Shown here in pieces: positions 1 to 7,746 of a DNA stretch of 41,422 bases (position 1 is its first letter; each line of letters begins with the position of its first letter). Source of the stretch: CADEFX01 sp050260355. Lineage in GTDB: Bacteria; Pseudomonadota; Alphaproteobacteria; Rhizobiales; Hyphomicrobiaceae. The notes beneath the pieces were generated by a model. That model saw nothing but the letters and a program-made list of their open reading frames with translations. It did not search any database and was not told where the DNA came from. The DNA lies in NCBI GenBank assembly GCA_050260355.1, contig JBLNBZ010000148.1, positions 1 to 41,422 on the forward strand, read 5' to 3'. The translations under genes were made by a program, and so were the position numbers.

Positions 1-756
1 GGGGTCCATCTGGTAGGTGCGCTTGTCGCCCTTCAAGGTCGCATTGGTGCCGATCGCATCGCGGAAGGGACCGTAGAAGCCCGACGCGTACTTCGCGGCG
101 TAGGACAGGATCTGCACGTCGGCAAAACCGGCGGCATCGAGTGCGCGGCGAATGGCGCCGACACGCCCATCCATCATGTCGGACGGCGCGACGCAGTCGA
201 CGCCAGCCTCCGCCAGCGCGAGCGCCTGCTTGCACAGAACGTCGACGGTTGCGTCGTTGACGATCCTGCCTTCCTCGTCCATGAGGCCGTCGTGGCCATG
301 GCTCGTGTAGGGATCGAGGGCGACATCGGTGATGATGCCGATCTCCGGCACGGCCTTCTTGACGGCGCGAACGGCGCGGCACATCAGATTGTCGGCGCGA
401 ATGGCGTCGCTGCCCATGGGATCGCGCAACGGCTTCTCGACATAGGGGAACGGGGCGATGGCCGGGATGCCGAGCGCGAGGGCGCGCTCCGCCTCGGCAA
501 CGGCCTCGGCGACGTTGACGCGGTCGACGCCGGGCATGTGCTCCACCGGCACGCGGCGCTCGGACCCATCGATGAGGAAGATCGGCCAGATCAGGTCGTC
601 GACAGAGAGCGTGCTCTCGGCAACGAGCCGGCGCGCCCACGGCGACTTGCGATTGCGGCGCATGCGCACGGCCGGGTACATGCCGGGCGAGCCGGGCTCG
701 GCCGGCGGGGTCGCCTCGGACTTCATCTGCGTCCGTGGAATCGGGATCGGTTTCAT
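1..756 (-). CDS. hemB: Delta-aminolevulinic acid dehydratase (porphobilinogen synthase), 3' end cut by window edge
   Basis: The gene runs off the left edge, leaving 252 codons from the ATG at 756. A GAGG ribosome binding site lies about 7 bases upstream. The protein condenses two 5-aminolevulinates to porphobilinogen in the cytoplasm. Visible family motifs are APSDMMDGRV and the Schiff-base lysine segment SYAAKYASGFYGPFRDA. The metal-site stretch reads DVALDPYTSHGHDG. The zinc-binding cysteines of the E. coli/mammalian type are replaced by Ala and Asp, which marks the Mg-dependent class common in alphaproteobacteria. The second catalytic lysine lies beyond the edge. hemA, which supplies the substrate, is about 5 kb to the right on the other strand. 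Identification is secure; only the C-terminal part is missing. Confidence 0.96.
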   Translation of the reverse strand, partial: MKPIPIPRTQMKSEATPPAEPGSPGMYPAVRMRRNRKSPWARRLVAESTLSVDDLIWPIFLIDGSERRVPVEHMPGVDRVNVAEAVAEAERALALGIPAIAPFPYVEKPLRDPMGSDAIRADNLMCRAVRAVKKAVPEIGIITDVALDPYTSHGHDGLMDEEGRIVNDATVDVLCKQALALAEAGVDCVAPSDMMDGRVGAIRRALDAAGFADVQILSYAAKYASGFYGPFRDAIGTNATLKGDKRTYQMDP

Positions 757-878
757 GACGTGACCTCAGCAGCCATGGGTGCTCGGCCGGAGGGCCTCAG
801 CGCTCCCGGCACAATCCAACCGGATCGCCGGGCTGGCAAGGGGGGAGGTTGGCGGAGGCCGCGACTTATATGCTGATG

Positions 879-1958
879 CTACTCGCAGAAGCTCTTGATC
901 GGGCGATCCGCCATGTCGACATGGAAATGGTTGCGGTGAGCCTCGTTGGCCTCCGGGCCAAGTACCGTGCCGAAGTACTGGCACGCCGCGCGGTGGATCC
1001 GGCGCAGGAAGTGCTGCCGGCTCGTCGCCTGGATCTCGGCTCCTCCGCGGGGACCGCCCAGCCGGCTCGGCTGACCGAAGCCGAAGGACGGCGCCGCCGT
1101 GGCGAGGCTCGCACCCGGCACGATCGCCATTTTATCGAGCGGCTTGAGTGTCGTATCGGCGGCGGCTGTGGTGCCTTTCAAGCCGTCCGGCGTGGCCTCG
1201 TGCTCGTCGTGGGATGCCTCCGGTGCGCCTTCGCCCGCTGCGGCAGTGGCCGTCCTCGCGGCCGCGTCCCTGGTGGCGATCTGAATGCGGATGTCGCGCT
1301 CGGTCACGCCCCAGTCCGTGCGCACCTCGGCCACTTGACCCCGCTCGGTCACGAACCGGCTGATATCGACCGCATTGGCCCGGCCATGCTGACTGAGCCT
1401 GGCTTTGAGGCGCGCGTAGGCGTTGCGGCACGAGTAGTCGCTCATGACCTCGAGGCGGATGATCGGACCGCCCAGCAGGTCGCGCGCGGCGGGCTGCACC
1501 TCGGCGCTGAGCCACTTTGCCAGCGCCGCGACCAGCTCGCACGTTACCGTCGGCGGCGGCGACAGGGCGATCTGCGGATTGCTGCCGATGCTGACGAGCT
1601 GCACCGGGGCCGGCGCACCGCACTCTCCATCGCGCATGGGCTCCGCCGGGATCACGACGGCGTCCACGCCATTGAGAAGGATCTGGCAGCGGGCGCTCGC
1701 GGCATCGATCTCGCTCTTGGGCCAGCTCGTCGCTTTGCGTGTGGGTTTCGCCCGCACGGTGGAGGCCGGCATCGTGGCCTTTGCTGTGTCGGCTCCTTGT
1801 GCGGCCGGCTTCAACGGGCTCGATGTCTTGCTTTCGAGTGCGGCGGTCGCAGGCCGCGCTGCGGGAGGCGGCGTCTCGGCGCAGGCGATGGAGGCGTGCG
1901 ACAATTGGCTGAACGCCAGTGCCACAATGGCGCCGACGAGAACTGGCCGATCCCCCAC
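879..1958 (-). CDS. Secreted extensin-like / M15-fold peptidase-like protein
   Basis: This is a 359-residue protein starting at a GTG. It has an N-terminal signal-like hydrophobic stretch (about residues 6-27, ending near ACAE) and then a low-complexity Ala/Pro/Lys-rich linker. The C-terminal part matches the extensin-like family: C-R-N-A-Y near SDYSCRNAYARLKARL, QHGRANAVDISRF, and a terminal block with FGTVLGP and AHRNHFHVDMA. The His of QHG, the Asp of AVDI and the HFH pair are placed like the metal ligands of LAS/M15 D,D-carboxypeptidases. A periplasmic peptidoglycan-hydrolysing role is therefore plausible but inferred. An insertion of about 90 residues rich in Ala/Glu separates the two halves of the domain, which is longer than I would expect. 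It lies upstream of hemB on the same strand with a 122-base gap. Confidence 0.82.
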   Translation of the reverse strand: MGDRPVLVGAIVALAFSQLSHASIACAETPPPAARPATAALESKTSSPLKPAAQGADTAKATMPASTVRAKPTRKATSWPKSEIDAASARCQILLNGVDAVVIPAEPMRDGECGAPAPVQLVSIGSNPQIALSPPPTVTCELVAALAKWLSAEVQPAARDLLGGPIIRLEVMSDYSCRNAYARLKARLSQHGRANAVDISRFVTERGQVAEVRTDWGVTERDIRIQIATRDAAARTATAAAGEGAPEASHDEHEATPDGLKGTTAAADTTLKPLDKMAIVPGASLATAAPSFGFGQPSRLGGPRGGAEIQATSRQHFLRRIHRAACQYFGTVLGPEANEAHRNHFHVDMADRPIKSFCE

Positions 1959-2132
1959 CTCGTTCCCCCGTCCCAGGCCGGTCGAATCCGGCGAATCATC
2001 GCATCAGTCTGATTGTTCCGATCAACGTTGTATAGCTCGTTAACAGTGACAATGAATCGCGCGCTGTGATCGTACATTTGCCTTATCGAAGCTGGCGCCG
2101 GGCTTGCGGCCGCCGGCATGAACGGGTGAGCG

Positions 2133-3257
2133 ATGGATCGAGTGGCAGAGGGGAGCCCTGTGGAAAACGCCGCCGTGCGTGAGGACGCAGGGGTCAGCAT
2201 CGCCGAGAGGGGCGCCGCAGGTTGTGTGATGCTGTCGCGCGCCAGCCGGCGGAACGCGCTGACGGCGGAGATGCGCCGCGCACTAGGGGCAGCCTTCCGG
2301 CGCTTTGCGCGCGATCCGGTGATTTACGCCGCCGTCGTTCGGTCGGAGTCGGATTCGGGTGCATTCTGCGCCGGTGCCGACCTTCGCGAGCTCGTCGAGC
2401 TGACGCGGGGCGATCGCGCCAAGCTGCGCGCCGCACTTGGCGAGGCGTTGGCTCTGTGCTGGCAGCTCGAGTGCTTTTCCAAGCCGACCGTCTCCCTCAT
2501 TAACGGGGCGGTCATGGGTGGTGGCGTCGGCATCAGCCTGTTCGGCACGCATCGCGTCGCAGGAGCGGATTACGCATTCCGCTGTCCCGAAACCGGGGTT
2601 GGGTTGGCGCCGTCCAACGGGCTGAGCTACGTGCTGTCCCGCATGCCGGACTCCATCGGCGTGTACCTGGCTTTGACGGGAGATGCGATCGGCATGGCCG
2701 ATGCTTTCGCCCTGGGGCTCGTCAGCCACTGCATCGAAGCGGCACGCTTTGCCGAGATCGAGCGGCAACTCGCCGATGCCGATCCCGTGGACGCAGTGCT
2801 GGATGGTCTGCACGCCGATCCGGGTCCAGGGCGCCTCACGGCGCTGAGGCCGGTCATCGCGCGCTGCTTTGCGGCACCGTCCGTCGAGGAGATCATCGCC
2901 AGGCTGGAGGCTGAGCGCGGCACCGACGAAGCCTGGGCGAGGGAGGCAGCCCGCCGGATGCGGCGCTCGTCGCCGCTTGCCTTGAAGGTCACGCATCGAC
3001 TGCTGGAGGCGGCGACCGGGATGGACCTGAGGACGGCGCTGCAACTCGAGTACCGCGCGATCTGCCGTCTCGCCGAGAGGTTGGATTTCCAGGCAGGCGC
3101 GCAGGCGGTGCTCGGCCACGAGACGTCGCGGCCGATCTGGCAGCCATCCAGTCTCGAGGCGGTGCCGGTGGACATGGCCGTTCGGACGCTCGCCCACGAT
3201 GTTGGGCTCGATTTGGCCCTGCCGAGCCGGGATCAGATGCAGGCGGCCCGCTATTAG
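2133..3257 (+). CDS. 3-hydroxyisobutyryl-CoA hydrolase-like crotonase-fold protein
   Basis: The 374-residue crotonase-superfamily protein shows the oxyanion-hole motifs FCAGADL (about 79-85) and NGAVMGGGVGISLFG (about 124-138). PETGVGL follows at about 152-158, then SRMPDSIGVYLALTG. The C-terminal half (SPLALKVTHRLL, EYRAICRLAERLDFQAGAQAVL) follows the 3-hydroxyisobutyryl-CoA hydrolase layout used in valine degradation rather than plain enoyl-CoA hydratases. The glutamate of PET is present (E153). The Asp expected eight residues later (FPDVGG in typical members) is Ser161 in APSNGL, so the usual catalytic pair is incomplete. A C-terminal tail of about 40 residues follows the family core. It stands alone, with no valine-pathway neighbours. 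A divergent acyl-CoA thioester hydrolase or hydratase is the best description. Confidence 0.8.
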   Translation: MDRVAEGSPVENAAVREDAGVSIAERGAAGCVMLSRASRRNALTAEMRRALGAAFRRFARDPVIYAAVVRSESDSGAFCAGADLRELVELTRGDRAKLRAALGEALALCWQLECFSKPTVSLINGAVMGGGVGISLFGTHRVAGADYAFRCPETGVGLAPSNGLSYVLSRMPDSIGVYLALTGDAIGMADAFALGLVSHCIEAARFAEIERQLADADPVDAVLDGLHADPGPGRLTALRPVIARCFAAPSVEEIIARLEAERGTDEAWAREAARRMRRSSPLALKVTHRLLEAATGMDLRTALQLEYRAICRLAERLDFQAGAQAVLGHETSRPIWQPSSLEAVPVDMAVRTLAHDVGLDLALPSRDQMQAARY

Positions 3258-3406
3258 CCGCCCCGCTGGCCGCCCCAATTGGAGATTCCGGTTAAGGCTC
3301 CGTTCAATATGCCTTTTAGCGCAACCTTTAATTTCCTGAGTTAGCTTCGCCACATAAACCCGGTGGCAGGAACGCTGGGTCTGACAACAGGGCAGAGGCG
3401 GATCAC

Positions 3407-3916
3407 ATGAGTGTTGCAGTGGACACGACGCGTCTTCGCGCGCCGGCTCAGGACGAAGCCTTCCGTGCGGAATATCTGCAGGCGCTTCGCCTGATCGAGC
3501 GGCTGCATCGGCTTCTGCTCGATGTCATCAAGGACGAGTTCGACCGCCAGGGCGGGGCCGAGCTGAACAGCGTGCAGGCGCTTTTGCTGTACAACATCGG
3601 CGACAGCGAGCTGACCGCCGGCGAGCTCAAGACTCGTGGCTACTATCTGGGCTCGAATGTCTCCTACAACCTGAAGAAGCTCGTCGACATGGGCTATCTG
3701 CACTACAAGCGGTCCGAGGTCGATCGCCGCTCGGTGCGGGTGAGCCTGACGGAAAAAGGCAAGGAAGCCTGCGAGGTCGTGAGCCGCCTGTATCATCGAC
3801 AACTCGGCTCGGTGGAAGCGGTCGGCGAGGTCGGGCGCGAGGATTTCCAGGCCCTCAATCGCGCGCTGGTGCGCCTCGAGCGCTTCTGGTCCGATCAGAT
3901 CCGTTATCGGCTCTAG
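3407..3916 (+). CDS. ldtR: MarR-type winged-helix regulator, LdtR-like
   Basis: This 169-residue protein has a MarR-type winged helix: a recognition region around SNVSYNLKKLVDMGYL (about 84-99) and a wing DRRSVRVSLTEKG (about 106-118). Dimerisation helices lie at both ends. It directly precedes an L,D-transpeptidase gene on the same strand. The same pairing is known for LdtR and its target in Liberibacter and related Hyphomicrobiales, where the regulator controls cell-wall L,D-transpeptidase genes and osmotic tolerance. The symbol rests on this synteny and overall sequence character. I did not locate a convincing operator. A 9-bp stem hairpin just after the stop separates it from the next gene, so the two may be separately transcribed. 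Confidence 0.85.
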   Translation: MSVAVDTTRLRAPAQDEAFRAEYLQALRLIERLHRLLLDVIKDEFDRQGGAELNSVQALLLYNIGDSELTAGELKTRGYYLGSNVSYNLKKLVDMGYLHYKRSEVDRRSVRVSLTEKGKEACEVVSRLYHRQLGSVEAVGEVGREDFQALNRALVRLERFWSDQIRYRL

Positions 3917-3925
3917 GCGGCTCGC

Positions 3926-3948
3926 TCCGGCGGAGCTCATCCGCCGGA
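3926..3948 (+). terminator. Hairpin after ldtR, possible terminator
   Basis: TCCGGCGGA (3926-3934) and TCCGCCGGA (3940-3948) form a perfect 9-bp stem with a 5-base GCTCA loop, beginning 9 bases after the ldtR stop. No T-run follows, so intrinsic termination would be of the weak, U-less type. It could instead act as a 3' mRNA-stabilising structure. Confidence 0.45.
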
Positions 3949-4110
3949 AGCTTGCGCTGTGCCGAGCGCGGTTTGTGACTGGCCTGCACCAGGGCGGACA
4001 CATCTTCTTGCCTGCACGGCCTTTTGCCTTCTCAATAGGCTCCGAATACCGCAAACGAGTGGTGCCGCCGCTAACGGGCGGCCGACTCGGGGGCTGTCGG
4101 GGTGACTTGG

Positions 4111-5424
4111 ATGATGGGCAAAGAGGCCTGCGGCTCTGGACGTTCGTGTGCGGTGAGGCTCGGACCTTGCGGGCGAGGCGTCGGATTTGCGGCGCTCGCG
4201 TGTCTGGCAATGCTGGCCGTGAGCGCGCATGCGGCGCGCGCCGAAATGGGAGATTGGCCGCGCTTCGGTCCGACGCCGGGCTCCATCGATCATCCTTACG
4301 ACGCGACGTTTGCCAAGCAGTGGGAGGCGAACCCGCCCAAGGGGTTCCCGACGCTGTCGCCGGACAACCTGGCGGCCATGAAGGCGGCCATCAAGCGCTA
4401 CTCGGAGTTGGTCGAGCGCGGTGGCTGGCCGGCCGTCCCCGACCGGCAGCTGCAACCCGGGACCAACGATCCGGCCGTCTCCATCCTGCGTGAGCGGCTG
4501 GCGCTCTCCGGCGATCTCAAGGAGGCCGGAGGGCTGTTCTCGGAAGCCTTCGATTCAGACGTCGAGCGGGCGGTGAAGCGCTTCCAGGCCTCCAATGGCC
4601 TGACGCCGACCGGTACTGTGGACAAGCGCACGCTGGCGGCGCTGAACGTCCCGGCGGCTGCGCGGTTGCGGCAGCTCAAGACGAACTATGCCCGTCTCGC
4701 CGAATACGGTCGCAGCGCGGGCAAGAAGTACGTCGTGGTCAATATTCCGGCGCAGCAGATCGAGGTGGTCGAGAACGATCAGGTCGTGTCGCGCCATTCC
4801 GGGGTGGTGGGCAAGCCGGATCGCCCGACACCCATCTTGCGGTCGTCGATCCATGAGTTGAACTTCAATCCTGTCTGGCACCTGCCGCCCACGGTGATCG
4901 AGAAGGACCTGATTCCCAAAGGCCAGGAGATGGCCCGGCGCGGACAGGACGTGCTCGCCAAGTACGGCATCGATGCCATCGGGGCCGACGGCAAGAAGCT
5001 CAACGGGACGAAGATCAACTGGTCGAGCGGCGCGGCCAAGGGGCTGACCTATCGCCAGCAGCCGGGGCCTGAGAACCCGCTGGGCTTCGTGAAGGTCAAT
5101 TTCCACAACGCCTACTCCGTCTACATGCACGATTCCCCGTCGCAGTCGCTGTTCGGGCGGAATTTCCGTGCGGCGAGCTCGGGCTGCGTGCGCGTGCAGG
5201 GTATCGAGCAGCTTGCGGCCTGGCTGATGCAGGAGCAGGGTTGGTCTCAGGATCGTGTGCTTGCCATTAAGAAGTCCGGCGAGCGCCTGGACGTCCGATT
5301 GAAGCGGCCGGTGCCTCTCTACTTCGTTTACATCACGGCCTGGGCGACGGAAGACGGCGTGATCCAGTTCCGTCGCGACCTCTACAACAAGGACGGCGTA
5401 GGACCAACCGCGTCTGCCTACTGA
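4111..5424 (+). CDS. L,D-transpeptidase (YkuD catalytic domain, YcbB/LdtD-like), LdtR-linked
   Basis: The protein has 437 residues from ATG 4111; an in-frame GTG at 4102 would add three. ATG 4111 is preferred because GGGG sits about 8 bases upstream. An N-terminal signal/anchor (around GVGFAALACLAMLAVSAHA) is followed by a peptidoglycan-binding helical repeat (about 150-190, FDSDVERAVKRFQASNGLTP). A YkuD domain comes next, with YMHDSP and the catalytic SSGCVRV cysteine (about residue 359). The family forms 3-3 cross-links in peptidoglycan or attaches proteins to it in the periplasm. A second enzyme of the same build lies at 23944-25338. Position beside ldtR suggests it is the regulator's target. 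Confidence 0.93.
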   Translation: MMGKEACGSGRSCAVRLGPCGRGVGFAALACLAMLAVSAHAARAEMGDWPRFGPTPGSIDHPYDATFAKQWEANPPKGFPTLSPDNLAAMKAAIKRYSELVERGGWPAVPDRQLQPGTNDPAVSILRERLALSGDLKEAGGLFSEAFDSDVERAVKRFQASNGLTPTGTVDKRTLAALNVPAAARLRQLKTNYARLAEYGRSAGKKYVVVNIPAQQIEVVENDQVVSRHSGVVGKPDRPTPILRSSIHELNFNPVWHLPPTVIEKDLIPKGQEMARRGQDVLAKYGIDAIGADGKKLNGTKINWSSGAAKGLTYRQQPGPENPLGFVKVNFHNAYSVYMHDSPSQSLFGRNFRAASSGCVRVQGIEQLAAWLMQEQGWSQDRVLAIKKSGERLDVRLKRPVPLYFVYITAWATEDGVIQFRRDLYNKDGVGPTASAY

Positions 5425-5618
5425 CGGCCCTGCCGGTACTCCCAGGGCAGCTTCGATCGGCTGTGCGACAAAGCGCGGTGACACAGGCCTCAGTGGATCG
5501 GCTAAAGAAGGGGCCGTGCGGCGCTGACCGCAAATGCAGGCCGCCACTGTGGTGCGCGTGCTGCCCTTGTGTTGGCGCGATCAGGTGCTTTCTAAGAGGC
5601 TAGGCTCGGAGCCGGATC

Positions 5619-6848
5619 GTGGAGTACGGGCGAATATTCGCGGAAGCCTTGGAGCGCCTGCGCAGCGAGGGACGCTATCGCGTCTTCGCCGACATCTGTC
5701 GCGCCCGCGGCGCGTTTCCCGCGGCCGAGCACGCAGGCGCCGGCGGCCCGCGGCCCATTACCGTGTGGTGCTCGAACGACTATCTCGGCATGGGCCAGCA
5801 CCCCGCTGTGCTCGAAGCCATGCATGCGGCGCTCGACAAGGCCGGGGCCGGGTCGGGCGGCACGCGCAACATCTCGGGTACGACGCATTACCACGTAGAG
5901 CTCGAGGCCGAGCTTGCCGACCTGCATGGCAAGGAGGCGGCGCTCGTCTTCACCTCGGCCTATGTCGCCAACGACACGACGCTGGCCACGCTGCAGAAGC
6001 TTCTGCCCGGCAGTCTCGTGCTGTCGGACGAGAAGAACCATGCCTCCATGATCGCCGGCATCAAGAACGGGGGCGGCGCGAAGACGATCTGGCGTCACAA
6101 CGATCTCGGCGATCTCGAGGCCAAGCTCAAGGGCGTCGAGCCGGGACGGCCGAAGATCATCGCCTTCGAGTCCGTCTATTCGATGGACGGCACGATCTCC
6201 GACATCGGCGCGATTTGCGAGCTCGCTCGGCGCTACGGGGCGCTGACCTACCTCGATGAGGTGCATGCCGTGGGCCTTTATGGTCCCCGCGGCGGCGGCA
6301 TCGCCGAGCGCGATGGCGTCATGGCGCGCGTGGACGTGATCAACGGTACGCTGGCGAAGGGGTTCGGCGTCATGGGCGGCTACATCGCCGGCAGCCGCGA
6401 CCTGGTTGATGCCATCCGCAGCTTCGCGCCGGGCTTCATCTTTACGACCTCGCTGGCGCCGGTGATCGCGGCAGGTGCAAGCGCCAGCATCCGTCATCTG
6501 AAGTCGAGTGAGCAGGAGCGCCAGCGGCACCAGGAGCGCGCGCGTGCGCTCAAGCGGCGCCTCCAGGCGGCCGGCCTGCCCGTGATGGACAACCAGAGCC
6601 ACATCGTGCCCGTGATGGTCGGCGATCCGGTGCTCTGCAAGAGGATCACGGATGCGCTGCTCGAGCGCTTCGGCATCTACGTTCAGCCCATCAATTTCCC
6701 GACCGTCTCGCGCGGGACCGAGCGCTTGCGGCTGACGCCAACGCCGCAGCACTCCGATGCCGACATGGAGCAGCTTACGGCGGCCTTGCGTCTGCTGTGG
6801 TCCGAGATGGGCCTGCCGCTCGAGCAGCGGGCCGCCGCCGCCGAGTAA
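5619..6848 (+). CDS. hemA: 5-aminolevulinate synthase
   Basis: The 409-residue PLP enzyme condenses glycine and succinyl-CoA to 5-aminolevulinate, the C4 (Shemin) entry into haem synthesis typical of alphaproteobacteria. Family signs are the N-terminus EGRYRVFAD, the segment VWCSNDYLGMGQHP, GTRNISGTTHYHVELE, the cofactor aspartate in YLDEVHAVGLYG, and the PLP lysine in TLAKGFGVMGG (about residue 247). The start is a GTG; the N-terminus it gives fits the family, and GGAG lies about 7 bases upstream. It follows the L,D-transpeptidase after a 194-base gap and precedes a PAP2 phosphatase. The glycine-producing glyA is two genes downstream. Confidence 0.97.
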   Translation: MEYGRIFAEALERLRSEGRYRVFADICRARGAFPAAEHAGAGGPRPITVWCSNDYLGMGQHPAVLEAMHAALDKAGAGSGGTRNISGTTHYHVELEAELADLHGKEAALVFTSAYVANDTTLATLQKLLPGSLVLSDEKNHASMIAGIKNGGGAKTIWRHNDLGDLEAKLKGVEPGRPKIIAFESVYSMDGTISDIGAICELARRYGALTYLDEVHAVGLYGPRGGGIAERDGVMARVDVINGTLAKGFGVMGGYIAGSRDLVDAIRSFAPGFIFTTSLAPVIAAGASASIRHLKSSEQERQRHQERARALKRRLQAAGLPVMDNQSHIVPVMVGDPVLCKRITDALLERFGIYVQPINFPTVSRGTERLRLTPTPQHSDADMEQLTAALRLLWSEMGLPLEQRAAAAE

Positions 6849-6928
6849 CCGGGGCGAGGCCTGCGGCCAGTGCGGGTGTGGATGTCGCTTGAGGCACGCG
6901 TCGGAAACATCAAGGGTCGAGGCGCTGA

Positions 6929-7624
6929 GTGCCAGGATTGCGATTGGAACGCGCAACGCTCGTCGCCCTGCTGACCCTGATCGGCGGATTGGTTGCGTTC
7001 GCTCTCCTTGCCGACGAGGTGGGCGAGGGCGGCACGCGCAACTTCGACGAGTGGGTCCTTCTGGCGCTGCGCACCCCTGCTGATCCGTCCGATCCGCTCG
7101 GGCCGCGCTGGCTCGAGGAGGCGGTGCGCGACATCACGGCGCTGGGCGGCACGACCGTGCTTGCGCTCATCGTGCTGATCGTTTCGGGCTACCTGGTGCT
7201 GACGGGAAAGCGACACGCGGCCATGGCGACCGTCATCTCGGTCGTGAGCGGCGTGCTGCTCAGCCAGGCGATGAAGATGGCCTATGCGCGGCCCCGTCCG
7301 GGCCTCGTGCCACACGGAGTCGAGGTGTACAGCGCCAGCTTCCCGTCCGGGCACTCGATGATGGCCGCGATTGTCTATCTGACGCTCGGGGCGATGCTGT
7401 TGCGGACGCAGGCCGATCGGCGGGTCAAAGCCTACTGCCTTACCGTCGCCGTGCTGCTCACGCTGCTGGTTGGCATGAGCCGGGTCTACCTCGGTGTGCA
7501 CTGGCCCACGGACGTGCTGGCGGGTTGGGCGCTCGGCGCCGCCTGGGCCATGATGTGCTGGCTGATCATGCTTTGGCTCCAGGACCGCGGCGCAGTGGAG
7601 AAGTCGGCCAGCGACCCTTCGTGA
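6929..7624 (+). CDS. PAP2-family membrane phosphatase
   Basis: The 231-residue integral membrane protein has about five or six hydrophobic helices. It carries the three-part acid phosphatase signature: KMAYARPRP (about 114-122), PSGHS (about 136-140) and SRVYLGVHWPTDV (about 180-192). These residues form the active site of lipid phosphatases that act on phosphatidate, undecaprenyl pyrophosphate or related lipid phosphates at the membrane face. The substrate cannot be told from sequence. The start is a GTG about 80 bases after hemA on the same strand; a nearby TTG is possible. Co-transcription with hemA is possible. Confidence 0.88.
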   Translation: MPGLRLERATLVALLTLIGGLVAFALLADEVGEGGTRNFDEWVLLALRTPADPSDPLGPRWLEEAVRDITALGGTTVLALIVLIVSGYLVLTGKRHAAMATVISVVSGVLLSQAMKMAYARPRPGLVPHGVEVYSASFPSGHSMMAAIVYLTLGAMLLRTQADRRVKAYCLTVAVLLTLLVGMSRVYLGVHWPTDVLAGWALGAAWAMMCWLIMLWLQDRGAVEKSASDPS

Positions 7625-7674
7625 AGCCCTGCGCCGCGCGCGTAGACCAACGAGGGGATTGCATCGGTCCTCGC

Positions 7675-7702
7675 CTTGTTGCAGATGCGCGGCGCGTGAT
7701 AT
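7675..7702 (+). promoter_or_regulatory. Candidate glyA promoter
   Basis: CTTGTT (7675-7680) and TGATAT (7697-7702) are separated by 16 bases and lie about 45 bases upstream of the glyA ATG. The match to the alphaproteobacterial housekeeping consensus is only moderate. Confidence 0.25.
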
Positions 7703-7746
7703 GAGCACGCGGCGGCCCGACGGGGCCCAGCCGAATCGGAGATGTC

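Noticed and set aside
5427..5455. GCCCTG/CAGGGC inverted repeat after the first L,D-transpeptidase
   Set aside because: A 6-bp stem without a T-run is too weak to call as a terminator in GC-rich DNA.
5589..5597. TTTCTAAGA just before hemA as a possible Irr (iron control element) half-site
   Set aside because: Only one half-site is present and the spacing cannot be judged, so it is not reported as a regulatory site.
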